Below, piece by piece: positions 29,636-38,533 of a DNA stretch of 64,000 nucleotides. The notes under the pieces were generated by a model. It was not told the DNA's origin. It searched no databases and saw only the letters and a program-made list of their open reading frames with translations. Made by a program: the position numbers and the translations under genes. Position 1 is the stretch's first letter. Every line of letters begins with the position of its first letter. Where the stretch lies: positions 62,001 through 126,000 of the forward strand of contig QVQC01000032.1 in NCBI GenBank assembly GCA_003428585.1. The letters run 5' to 3'. This DNA is from Nioella halotolerans. Its GTDB lineage: Bacteria; Pseudomonadota; Alphaproteobacteria; Rhodobacterales; Rhodobacteraceae.

Positions 29636-31051
29636 ATGCTCAATCCGGTGACCGAGACCTTCCTTGCCGAGCTGCGCGCCGCACTGCCTGCGGCGTGTTT
29701 CCGCGATCCCGCGCCCCATTACCTCGAGGAACCGCGCGGGCTCTTTCAGGGGCGCGCCGGGCTGGTGGTGGCGCCCGGATCGACCGGGGAGGTCACCACC
29801 CTTCTGGTCCATGCCAACGCCGCGCGGGTGCCGGTGGTACCCTATGGCGGCGGCACCGGTCTGGTCGGCGGGCAGGTCAGCGACGGCCCGGCACCGGTCG
29901 TGCTGTCGCTGGAGCGGATGAACGGCCTGCGCGGCCTCGACCCTCTGGCCGGCACCCTGACGGTGGAGGCGGGCGCGATCCTGTCGGATGTGCAGGCCAT
30001 GGCGGCCGAGGCCGGGATGCTGTTTCCGCTGTCGCTGGCCAGCGAGGGGTCGGCGCGGATCGGCGGGCTTCTGGCGACCAATGCCGGCGGCGTGAACGTC
30101 ATCCGCTACGGCAACGCCCGCGACCTTTGCCTCGGGATCGAGGCGGTGCTGCCCAATGGCGAGGTGCTGCACGGGCTGAAGGGGCTGCGCAAGGACAACA
30201 TGGGCTACGATTTGCGGCATCTGCTGATCGGCGCGGAGGGCACGCTCGGCATCATCACCGCGGCCTGCCTGCGCCTGTTCCCGCAGCCGGCGGACCGGGC
30301 GGCGGCTCTGATGGTCGTTGAAAGCCCCGCTGCCGCGCTGCGATTGCTCGACATGGCGCGGGGCCGGGTGGGCGATGCGTTGTCGGCCTTCGAGCTGATC
30401 GCGCGGGCGGGGCTGGAGTTTCTCGACGCGGTCGGCCCGGAGGTGCGCCAGCCCTTCGCCGAGAAGCCGGGCTGGATGTGCCTGATCGAGCTTGGCGTCG
30501 CGCATGGCCAAAGCGCCGAGGCCGGATTGATGGACCTTTTCGAGGCGGCGGCGGAAGCGGGGTTGGTGCAGGACGGGCTGGTTTCGCAATCCGAAGGCCA
30601 GCGGCGGGAATTCTGGGCGTTGCGCGAATCCATCCCCGCCGCGAACAAGCGGATCGGCGCGATTTCCAGCCACGACATTTCCGTTCCCATCGGCGCGATC
30701 CCCGATTTCCTCGCCACCGCGCCGGTGCGGCTGGCTGATCTGGGGCCGATCAGGATCAACGCTTTCGGACATCTGGGCGATGGCAACCTGCATTACAACG
30801 TCTTTCCGCCCGAGGGCGACGCCCGCGCCGACTGGCTGGACCGGCGCGAGGAGATCAAGGGTCGGGTGCATGGATTGGTGCACGAGATGGGCGGTTCGGT
30901 CTCGGCCGAGCACGGTGTCGGACGGCTCAAGGTCGGCGACCTCGAACGCTTCGGCGATCCGGCGGGGCTGGCCGCGATGCGGGCGATCAAGGACGCGCTG
31001 GACCCCAATGGCATCCTCAACCCCGGCGCGGTGTTGCGCGCCGGTCGCTGA
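29636..31051 (+). CDS. FAD-binding oxidoreductase (D-2-hydroxyacid dehydrogenase/GlcD type)
   Basis: A 471-residue FAD-linked oxidase with an N-terminal PCMH FAD domain. VVPYGGGTGLVGGQV lies near 65-80 and SLASEGSARIGGLLATNAGG near 125-145. A GlcD-type C-terminal domain ends FGHLGDGNLHYNV (~375), SAEHGVGRLK (~420) and NPGAV. Such enzymes oxidise D-2-hydroxyglutarate, D-lactate or glycolate; the exact substrate is unresolved. The in-frame GTG at 29621 overlaps the previous stop, but ATG 29636 with GGGGGCGAT upstream is preferred. Confidence 0.9.
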   Translation: MLNPVTETFLAELRAALPAACFRDPAPHYLEEPRGLFQGRAGLVVAPGSTGEVTTLLVHANAARVPVVPYGGGTGLVGGQVSDGPAPVVLSLERMNGLRGLDPLAGTLTVEAGAILSDVQAMAAEAGMLFPLSLASEGSARIGGLLATNAGGVNVIRYGNARDLCLGIEAVLPNGEVLHGLKGLRKDNMGYDLRHLLIGAEGTLGIITAACLRLFPQPADRAAALMVVESPAAALRLLDMARGRVGDALSAFELIARAGLEFLDAVGPEVRQPFAEKPGWMCLIELGVAHGQSAEAGLMDLFEAAAEAGLVQDGLVSQSEGQRREFWALRESIPAANKRIGAISSHDISVPIGAIPDFLATAPVRLADLGPIRINAFGHLGDGNLHYNVFPPEGDARADWLDRREEIKGRVHGLVHEMGGSVSAEHGVGRLKVGDLERFGDPAGLAAMRAIKDALDPNGILNPGAVLRAGR

Positions 31052-31059
31052 AACGGGTC

Positions 31060-31087
31060 GGCGCCCCGCCGGGGGGGACGGGGCGCC
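31060..31087 (+). terminator. Putative terminator hairpin after the thrC-to-FAD oxidase run
   Basis: Perfect 9-bp inverted repeat GGCGCCCCG (31060-31068) / CGGGGCGCC (31079-31087) with a 10-nt loop, starting 9 bp after the stop and followed by a moderately T-rich TTGTGGTCTTGGGTTG. No clean U-run, so an imperfect intrinsic terminator. Confidence 0.6.
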
Positions 31088-31274
31088 TTGTGGTCTTGGG
31101 TTGTGCAAGCAACACAGTTCGTGAGTGACGAACACGTCTCTTTTAGCGCAGGACTCGTTAACCGATGGTGAACGGCGGGGCGGTTTTTCGGGATTTGCGG
31201 CAGATCAAGGATCGCCGGTTGCCACGCGACTATCCTGTCCCGCATGTGCCATGGGGCCAAGGAGCGTTTCCAGC

Positions 31275-32048
31275 ATGCCGACCGCGCGCCAGACCATCAC
31301 CGTGTCGCCGCCCAACCTGGACCGGACGGGGTTCCTGTCGCTCGATGCCGAGCTTGACGGCGGCGCGGGGTTGAGTTGTCGAGACTGGTTGGTCGCGCGT
31401 CTGCGGGACGGGTTCCAGATCCGCATGCTGCGCGCCCCGCGCAAGGGGTTCATTGCCTTCGCGCCCGGCCGTGCCTCGTGGTGGCCGATGGACGGGGCGG
31501 AGCGCTCTGTGGTGGTGCAGCGGCTTTGGGTGGAGGCTGCGAGCGACCCCGGCGATGCCAAGGCCCTTTTGCTTGACGAGGCCGAACAATGGGCGCGCTA
31601 TTACGGGTTCTGGGGCATCCTGACTCTGGTCGGTCAGGGCATCGGCCTTTGCGCCGGGGCGGAACTGCGCAGGCGGGGGTATCGCGTGGTCGATGAGACC
31701 GGGGCCGGTGTCGGGCTCGGGGCCCGCATCCTGCAAGGCCCCATGGCCCTGCCGCGCTTGCCGCGTGACTGGGGGATGCGGTCTGCGGCGCTTGGCCCCG
31801 GGCTGGTGATCCAGAATGCCCGGCATTGCCCGGACCAGACCGCGCGCGCCACGGCGCTTCTGTCATCGGCCCGCGAGGCCGGGCTGCTCGCGCGCCTTGA
31901 CACCATCGACACCGCCGATGCGGCGCGCCGGCGCCTTGCGGCGCCGGGGACGCTGTTCTGCGTGGCGCTCGATGGCGAGATCCTTGATACGGGCCAAGGC
32001 ACGGCGGAGGAGATCTGGCAGGCCATCCGCCGCCGCACGGCGCTGTAA
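31275..32048 (+). CDS. Uncharacterised protein, YoaP-like C-terminus
   Basis: A 257-residue cytoplasmic protein. The N-terminal ~100 residues (ITVSPPNLDRTGFLSLDAELDG..., WWPMDG, VVVQRLWVEA) resemble a divergent GNAT-like part. The second half (LVIQNARHCPDQTARATALL, ~175; LFCVALDGEILDTG, ~235) looks like the thioredoxin-like YoaP domain. Several Cys are present, but I see no clear CxxC. Recognition is by pattern memory only. ATG 31275 has AAGGAGCG upstream; the open frame extends to 31125 without support. Confidence 0.6.
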   Translation: MPTARQTITVSPPNLDRTGFLSLDAELDGGAGLSCRDWLVARLRDGFQIRMLRAPRKGFIAFAPGRASWWPMDGAERSVVVQRLWVEAASDPGDAKALLLDEAEQWARYYGFWGILTLVGQGIGLCAGAELRRRGYRVVDETGAGVGLGARILQGPMALPRLPRDWGMRSAALGPGLVIQNARHCPDQTARATALLSSAREAGLLARLDTIDTADAARRRLAAPGTLFCVALDGEILDTGQGTAEEIWQAIRRRTAL

Positions 32049-32055
32049 GGCGGCG

Positions 32056-32595
32056 TCAGTCGCCCGCGTAGGCGCAAAGCGCGTGAACGCCAAGGCCCAT
32101 TGCCTCCAGCCGCTTGCGCCCGCCAAGGTCCGGCAGGTCGACGACGAAGGCTGTCGCCATCACCTCCGCGCCAAGCCGTTCCACCAGCCGTATCCCCGCC
32201 TCGGCGGTTCCGCCGGTGGCCAGCAGGTCGTCGACCAGCAGCACGCGCTCGCCCGGCACAAGGCAATCCTCGTGGATCTCCACCGTCGCGGTGCCGTATT
32301 CCAGCGTGTAATCCTGCTGCACCGTCGCCCCGGGCAGCTTGCCCTTCTTTCGCACTGGCACGAAGCCGACCGACAATTGGTGGGCCACCGCGCCGCCAAG
32401 GATGAAGCCGCGCGCCTCCAGCCCCGCTACCTTGTCGATGCGTTGGCCAACGAAGGGGGCAAGCAACTGGTCGATGGCCAGCCGGAAGCCGCGCGGATCG
32501 AGGAACAGCGTGGTGACATCCCGAAACAGGATCCCGTCATCGGGGAAATCGGGGATGGTTCGGATGTAGTCGGCAACGGTCTTGTGGTCGAGCAT
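32056..32595 (-). CDS. apt: Adenine phosphoribosyltransferase
   Basis: A 179-residue APRT that converts adenine plus PRPP to AMP. The PRPP-binding motif [14 protein letters not shown] lies near 117-130, and the substrate-side [14 protein letters not shown] near 61-74. Length is typical. ATG 32595 is used; the frame continues to 32637. It can recycle the adenine released by the mtnP product encoded just upstream on the same strand, two genes away. Confidence 0.95.
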   Translation of the reverse strand: MLDHKTVADYIRTIPDFPDDGILFRDVTTLFLDPRGFRLAIDQLLAPFVGQRIDKVAGLEARGFILGGAVAHQLSVGFVPVRKKGKLPGATVQQDYTLEYGTATVEIHEDCLVPGERVLLVDDLLATGGTAEAGIRLVERLGAEVMATAFVVDLPDLGGRKRLEAMGLGVHALCAYAGD

Positions 32596-32776
32596 CGGCG
32601 CGGGCCTTTCCGTGACAGCGGGTCCGGGGCGGGTCATAACGCCGGACCCGGCGTCTTGCAGCCCCTTTCGGGGCCGTGACGGTCACCGCGTTGCAAAAGG
32701 GACGCGATGGCGGTGCGCCCCGTGCCGAAGGCGGGTTTCGTCGCGGCCGAGGCGTTTCCTGTCGGATGCAAGGGGC

Positions 32777-33445
32777 CTAGAACCGCGGGTAGTGGCGCCG
32801 CAAAGCCTCGGCATCCTGTCCGCGCAGCCAGACAACCGAATTGTAGTCCTCGTTGAAGATCGAGTCGCGATAGGCTGGTGATCGAACATCCGTGGGCAGG
32901 CCAAGCGCCTGCACCATCTCTTCCAGCACCACGCTGGCAATCTCGCGCCGGTTGATATCACGGGAGATTGCGATCGCGGCCTCCTGTATCTCGTTGCCGA
33001 CAGACCGGATCGCAACGCGCCCGATCGGCAGGTCGGTGCCGTCGAGCAGCGAGCTGCTGGTCTGCGCGATGATCCCGTCCTGCGGCGTATCGAGCAGGTA
33101 GAAGGCGATATCGGGCGCGGGCTCGAAGCTGCGCTCGACGACGAGATAGGCCCCGCTTGCGTTGATCTCGGCAATCGCGCGGTCGATGGCGGCATCCACG
33201 AGGTCGAGCTTGTAGCCCGGAAAGCTTGGATCGGCGCGCACGATGCCCACGGAAAGCGACAACCGCCGCGCCTCCGGCCAGTGGATCATCGGCTTGGCGC
33301 ATTCCCCCGCCGGCGGAGCTGCGCAGGCCACCAGACGGTAGAACCCGTCGTCGCTGAGGCGCCGCGGCACGGTAACGTATTCCTGCGCCGGGGCGAGGGT
33401 CGGCAGCAGGAGGATAGCGATCAGAAGAGCAAGGCGCGTGATCAT
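32777..33445 (-). CDS. DUF2927 family exported protein
   Basis: A 222-residue exported protein. The N-terminal signal MITRLALLIAILLLPTLAPA ends at AQ. The mature part contains FYRLVACAAPPAGEC, a variable middle, and the conserved end EEMVQALGLPTDVRSPAYRDS...RGQDAEALRRHYP, which matches DUF2927 as I know it; this end is weakly reminiscent of metallopeptidase-like families. Function unknown. The alternative ATG at 33457 abuts a perfect hairpin. It sits between mtnP and apt, unrelated by function. Confidence 0.78.
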   Translation of the reverse strand: MITRLALLIAILLLPTLAPAQEYVTVPRRLSDDGFYRLVACAAPPAGECAKPMIHWPEARRLSLSVGIVRADPSFPGYKLDLVDAAIDRAIAEINASGAYLVVERSFEPAPDIAFYLLDTPQDGIIAQTSSSLLDGTDLPIGRVAIRSVGNEIQEAAIAISRDINRREIASVVLEEMVQALGLPTDVRSPAYRDSIFNEDYNSVVWLRGQDAEALRRHYPRF

Positions 33446-33457
33446 CTGAAAAGACAT

Positions 33458-33479
33458 GCCGCAAGCCGCGCCTTGCGGC
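33458..33479 (-). terminator. Hairpin between mtnP and the DUF2927 gene
   Basis: Perfect 8-bp stem GCCGCAAG (33458-33465) / CTTGCGGC (33472-33479) with a 6-nt loop, followed on the minus strand by ATGTCTTTTC. It may terminate mtnP or, because it touches the alternative start at 33457, affect initiation of the DUF2927 gene. Assignment as terminator is tentative. Confidence 0.45.
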
Positions 33480-33537
33480 AAGCCGGCGTTTGTCGATGGC
33501 GCAGGCGCTGTGGCCCGCCGGACCCGGCCGCCGTGCC

Positions 33538-34407
<870 letters not shown>

Positions 34408-34504
34408 GCCTGTCCCTTTGCGCTGGTTCGTGTGTCGATCCTATCCGCGCCGGCAGGGCGGCTCAATCGCCGATCCGCCGCACCCGTTGCCGCGCGGGCC
34501 GCGC

Positions 34505-35110
34505 CTATTCCCCCGGGCGCCTGAGCGTGAAAAGCTCCGTCACGCGGGTGAAGTCGCGATAGCCCATGCGGCCCACCGGCTGGAACACCCGCGCGTCGAA
34601 AATGCCGTCGCGCAGGCAATCCTCGCGCAAGTGGACGCCGATGACCTCGCCGAAAACGACCGTGTTCGCCTCGCCCTCGATCTGCACGACCTGAGTCAGG
34701 CGGCATTCGAGATTTGCCGGGGCCGCTGCCACGCGCGGGCAGTCGATGAGCGTGCAGGCGGCTTTCTCGATCCCCGCATCGGTGAACTCGTCCACCTCCT
34801 TGGCCCACGGGCCCGAGGTCTGGTTCATCTCCTCTGCCATGTCGTAGCCCACGACATTCACGCAGAAAACGCCGGTGTCCCGGATATTGGCCACGCTGTC
34901 CTTGACGCCGTCCTGATCGGGCTTGGCGGAGGTGCTGGCGAACATCACCTGAGGCGGCACGTAGGCGACCCCGTTGAAGAAGGAATAAGGCGCGAGGTTG
35001 TCGTCCCCGTCCGGCGATCGCGATGAAATCCACCCGATCGGGCGCGGCGTGATCAGCGCGTTGAACGGGTTGTGCGGCAGGCCGTGGCCGTCCTTGGGTT
35101 CGTAGAACAT
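34505..35110 (-). CDS. Flavin reductase (DIM6/NTAB) family protein
   Basis: A 201-residue FMN-binding split-barrel protein. NALITPRPIGWISS (~17-30), APYSFFNGVAYVPPQVMFAS (~40-59) and DSVANIRDTGVFCVNVV (~71-87) are family hallmarks. Members reduce FMN or act as small flavoproteins; no partner monooxygenase is adjacent. ATG 35110 (MFYEPKDGHG) is used; the open frame runs further without similarity. Divergent from the GNAT gene at 35203. Confidence 0.88.
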   Translation of the reverse strand: MFYEPKDGHGLPHNPFNALITPRPIGWISSRSPDGDDNLAPYSFFNGVAYVPPQVMFASTSAKPDQDGVKDSVANIRDTGVFCVNVVGYDMAEEMNQTSGPWAKEVDEFTDAGIEKAACTLIDCPRVAAAPANLECRLTQVVQIEGEANTVVFGEVIGVHLREDCLRDGIFDARVFQPVGRMGYRDFTRVTELFTLRRPGE

Positions 35111-35202
35111 CGCGTGGGTCCTTTCGTGTTCCGTTTGGCACCGGCCTAACGCCGTGCTAGCTGCGCATCCAGTCGAAAAGAAACCGGGCCCAGGGCAAGA
35201 CG

Positions 35203-35670
35203 TTGTACCATTTCGCGCGAGAACAGCCGGACGACCACTGGGAGGTGGAGGCGCTCTACGATCTGTGCTTCGCCCCGGGGCGCGAGGCGCTGTCCTCCTA
35301 CCGGCTGCGCGACGGCGTGGCGCCGGTTGCCGCGCTTTGCGTGGTGGCGCGTGATACCGACGGCACCCTTGCCGGCGCGATCCGCCACTGGCCGGTGCAT
35401 GTGGGCGAGTCGCGGGCACTTCTGCTCGGCCCGGTGGCGGTTCATCCGACGCGGCAGGGCGAGGGGCTGGGGGCCGCGCTGGTGGAAGACAGTCTTGGCC
35501 GTGCCCGGGATCTGGGCTGGTCGCGGGTGCTTCTGGTAGGCGATGCGTCCTATTACGGGCGCTTCGGGTTCGAAAGGCTCCCGGGGGTCGAGATGCCGCC
35601 GCCGACCAACCCCGACCGGGTGCTGGGGCTTGGGGACTGGGCGGGGGTTTCGGGCAAGGTCACGCGCTGA
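35203..35670 (+). CDS. GNAT family N-acetyltransferase (YhbS-like)
   Basis: A 155-residue GNAT with acetyl-CoA motif LLLGPVAVHPTRQGEGLGAALVE (~73-95) and ASYYGRFGFERLPG (~114-127). The start is a TTG: an in-frame stop at 35158-35160 leaves no ATG, and only TTG at 35203 gives the full N-terminal strand (YHFAREQPDD). Substrate unknown. Convergent with ptsP. Confidence 0.82.
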   Translation: MYHFAREQPDDHWEVEALYDLCFAPGREALSSYRLRDGVAPVAALCVVARDTDGTLAGAIRHWPVHVGESRALLLGPVAVHPTRQGEGLGAALVEDSLGRARDLGWSRVLLVGDASYYGRFGFERLPGVEMPPPTNPDRVLGLGDWAGVSGKVTR

Positions 35671-35697
35671 CGAGACTGAGGCAGGGCGCGCCTGTCC

Positions 35698-35760
35698 TTC
35701 TTCTTGGCCGAAACACTCCGGGGGAGTCGCCGCAGACGACGGGGGCAGCGCCCCCTCTCA
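35698..35760. repeat. Intergenic palindromic element between convergent genes
   Basis: A segment with two short inverted repeats in tandem. ACTCC-GGG-GGAGT is at 35715-35727. GGGGGC-AGC-GCCCCC is at 35741-35755 and is followed by TCTC. It is preceded by CTTCTTGGCCGAAACACTCC. Its make-up resembles a small intergenic element I associate with many Rhodobacteraceae genomes; only one copy is in this window, so repetition is not shown here. It may also end transcription of the two convergent genes. Confidence 0.45.
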
Positions 35761-35822
35761 CGGGGCAAACGCGCAGTGGCGGGGCGGCGCTGGTCGCTCG
35801 CCGCGGCACAACCCCGCCGCCC

Positions 35823-38066
35823 TCACCCCTGCCGGCGCAGCCAGTCCATCACCGCCGGTCGCACCGATTGCGCGCCGCTTTCGCGGGCCTCGTTGATCAC
35901 CGATCGCGCCTCGCGCAGGTCCACGCGGCGCAAGAGCGACTTCACCGGCCCGATCGAGGCTGGCCGCATCGACAGTGCGCGAAGGCCCATGGCCGCGAAA
36001 CACAGCGCCTCGATCGGCCGCCCGGCATCCTCGCCGCAGAAACTGAGCGGCGTCTCCGTCTCCGCGCAGCGCTCCACGATCTGGCCGAGGAAGCTCAGGA
36101 AGCTCACGTTCAGCGTGTCGTAGCGCCGCCGCACCCGCTCGTTCTCGCGGTCGGCGGCGAAGAAGAATTGCTTGAGGTCATTGCCGCCGATGGAAATGAA
36201 ATCGGCCAGTTCGAAGAACTGCCGCGGCGCGAAAGCCAGCGAGGGGGTTTCCAGCATCGCGCCGATCTCGACGCTTTCGGGAAGCGGGCGGCCAAGCGCC
36301 GCCTCGCGGTCCAGTTCGCGCAGCAGGTGGTCGCGCGCGGCGGTGAACTCCTCCAGCTGCGCCACGAAGGGGAACATCACCGTCAGCGGACGACCGCCCG
36401 CGGCCCGGATCAGCGCCTGCAACTGCATCCGCATCACCCCCGGCCGGTCCAGCCCCAGCCGGATCGCGCGCCAGCCAAGCGCCGGGTTCGGCTCCTCCTG
36501 CTTCTTCATGTAGGGCAGAACCTTGTCGGAGCCGATATCGAGCGTGCGGAACGCCACCCGCTGGCCGCCCGCCGCGTCCATCACCCGGGCATAGAGCGCG
36601 GCAAGCTCGCCCCGCTTGGGCACCGTGTTGCGGGTCAGGAATTGCAGTTCTGTCCTGAACAGCCCGACCCCTTCGGCGCCCGACGAGGGCAGCGAGGGCA
36701 GGTCGGCCATCAGCCCGGCATTCATCGTCAGCCTTATGCGCGTGCCGTCGAGCGTCTCGGCGGGCTTGTCGCGGATCGAGGCATAGCGTTCCTGCGCCGC
36801 CGCCTGCATCGCCATCTTGTCGCGGAACGCGGTTGCGACGCTTTCCTCGGGGCGCAGATGCACCACGCCCGCCTCGCCGTCGACAAGGATCGGGTCGCCG
36901 TTCAGCGCTTCCTGCGTGATCCGCTGGACATGGACGATCAGCGGAATGGCAAGGGCACGGGCAACGATGGCCGCATGGCTGCCGACCGAGCCTTCCTCCA
37001 GCACCACGCCCTTGAGCGTGCGGCCGTAATCCAGCAATTCGGCCGGGCCGATATTGCGCGCGACCAGCACCGGGTTCTCGGGCATCTCGGCGCCGGTCTC
37101 CTGGCCCTGGCCGGTCAGGCGCCGCAGAAGGCGGTTCGACAGGTCGTCAAGGTCGTGCAGCCGTTCGCGGATATACGCGTCGGGCACGGTCTGCATCCGG
37201 GCGCGGGCGGCGGATTGTTCCTTTTCCACGGCGGCCTCGGCACTGAGGCCACGGGCGATGTCCTCTTCCATCCGGCGCATCCAGCCGCGCGAATTGGCGA
37301 ACATGCGGTAGGCTTGCAGCACCTCGACCTGCTCGGCATCGGCCTTGGGCGCGTTGCTGAGCATTTCGTCCACCGAGAGGCGCAGTTGTTCCACCGCCTC
37401 GTGCAGCCGGTCGCGTTCGGCCTGCGGATCCTCGGCGATCGGGTTGGTGACGACAACACGCGGTTCATGCAGCCAGACCCGGCCCTCTGCCGCGCCTTCC
37501 TGCCCGATCCCGCCTTGCAGGACCACCGATTGCTGATGGCGGGCCGACATCGCCTCGCCCTCGCCGAGGAAGGCGCCCAGCTCGGTCATCTCCGCCAGCA
37601 CCATGGCGACGACTTCCAGCGCGTAGACCTCGTCCTCGGTAAAAGCGCGCGCCTCTTTCGATTGCACGACCAGCACGCCGAGCTTTTCGCCCAGCCGCTG
37701 GATCGGAACCCCGAGGAAGGAGCAGAACGCCTCCTCCCCGGTTTCGGGCATGTAGCGAAAGCCGGGTTCGTTCGGCGCGTCGGAGGATTTCAGCGGGCGC
37801 ATCCGGCTGGCGACCCGGCCGACGAGGCCTTCGCCGACGCGCAGCCGGGTGACGTGGACGGCCTCCTGCGCAAGGCCCTCGGTGGCGCAAAGTTCCAGCG
37901 TGATGGCATCGCGCAACAGGTAGATCGAGCATACCTCGCAGCCGATCGAATCGGCGATGATATGGGTGATCCGGTCGAGCCGTTCCTGCCCGGCGCCGGC
38001 CTCGGCCAGCGTTGCCTGCAAGCGGCGCAGCAGCTTGCGGCTCTCTGTTTCTGTCCTTTCGGGCAT
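35823..38066 (-). CDS. ptsP: Phosphoenolpyruvate--protein phosphotransferase, nitrogen PTS (EI-Ntr)
   Basis: A 747-residue EI-Ntr. It takes phosphate from PEP and passes it to NPr in the regulatory nitrogen PTS. An N-terminal GAF domain (~20-165, ISIGCEVCSIYLLRD-type) precedes the enzyme I core. The phospho-His is in GSVGSHAAIVARAL (~365), and the PEP-binding barrel contains VGLFRTELQFL and FISIGGNDLKQFFFAADREN. ATG 38066 is preceded by GAGGGACGTCAAG. lysC and ptsP are commonly neighbours in alphaproteobacteria; here a small plus-strand ORF sits between them. ptsN and ptsO are not in the window. Confidence 0.95.
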   Translation of the reverse strand: MPERTETESRKLLRRLQATLAEAGAGQERLDRITHIIADSIGCEVCSIYLLRDAITLELCATEGLAQEAVHVTRLRVGEGLVGRVASRMRPLKSSDAPNEPGFRYMPETGEEAFCSFLGVPIQRLGEKLGVLVVQSKEARAFTEDEVYALEVVAMVLAEMTELGAFLGEGEAMSARHQQSVVLQGGIGQEGAAEGRVWLHEPRVVVTNPIAEDPQAERDRLHEAVEQLRLSVDEMLSNAPKADAEQVEVLQAYRMFANSRGWMRRMEEDIARGLSAEAAVEKEQSAARARMQTVPDAYIRERLHDLDDLSNRLLRRLTGQGQETGAEMPENPVLVARNIGPAELLDYGRTLKGVVLEEGSVGSHAAIVARALAIPLIVHVQRITQEALNGDPILVDGEAGVVHLRPEESVATAFRDKMAMQAAAQERYASIRDKPAETLDGTRIRLTMNAGLMADLPSLPSSGAEGVGLFRTELQFLTRNTVPKRGELAALYARVMDAAGGQRVAFRTLDIGSDKVLPYMKKQEEPNPALGWRAIRLGLDRPGVMRMQLQALIRAAGGRPLTVMFPFVAQLEEFTAARDHLLRELDREAALGRPLPESVEIGAMLETPSLAFAPRQFFELADFISIGGNDLKQFFFAADRENERVRRRYDTLNVSFLSFLGQIVERCAETETPLSFCGEDAGRPIEALCFAAMGLRALSMRPASIGPVKSLLRRVDLREARSVINEARESGAQSVRPAVMDWLRRQG

Positions 38067-38335
38067 CTTGACGTCCCTCGATCCCTGCCGGTTGTTGCCC
38101 CCGCAAGGATCAGCAATACCGTGCCCGGCGGGCCGGGCGCAATGCACAAGGCCGGGGGTGGCGGGACTTTGCAGACGCGCTTTCCGGTCGCGCGGGTCAT
38201 CTGGCGGCGGGGCCGGTGGGGGGTAAAGTTTCCAGCGATCTTTGAACCGGCGCCTCGCGCCGCGCGACCCATGGGCAAGTCGGCCATCGCCGCTGCCCGC
38301 CCGATACTGGGCACATCTTTTGAAGGATCTGTCAG

Positions 38336-38518
38336 ATGACCCGCATCGCTGCCACCCTCGCCGCCGCCCTGATCGCCGTCCTGCTGGCCCCGGTGCCCGC
38401 CTTGGCCGACCGTGCTACCCCGCAGGATCGCGGCGACGTGTCCGGCCTGACCGGCATGGATCTGGGCTCCGGCCGCGTCACCACCCTGTCGAGCACCGGC
38501 CTCGGCTCCGGGCGCTGA
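38336..38518 (+). CDS. Small exported peptide, uncharacterised
   Basis: A 60-residue ORF with a clear signal peptide (MTRIAATLAAALIAVLLAPVPALA, cleavage after ALA) leaving a ~36-residue mature peptide. The mature end repeats a short unit: TGMDLGSGR then STGLGSGR at the C-terminus. AAGGATCTGTCAG upstream of the ATG is a plausible ribosome site. It lies on the opposite strand to both ptsP and lysC, ending 15 bp before the lysC stop. I do not recognise a family. No Cys, no lipobox. Confidence 0.6.
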   Translation: MTRIAATLAAALIAVLLAPVPALADRATPQDRGDVSGLTGMDLGSGRVTTLSSTGLGSGR

Positions 38519-38533
38519 GGCGCCTGGGCGGGT

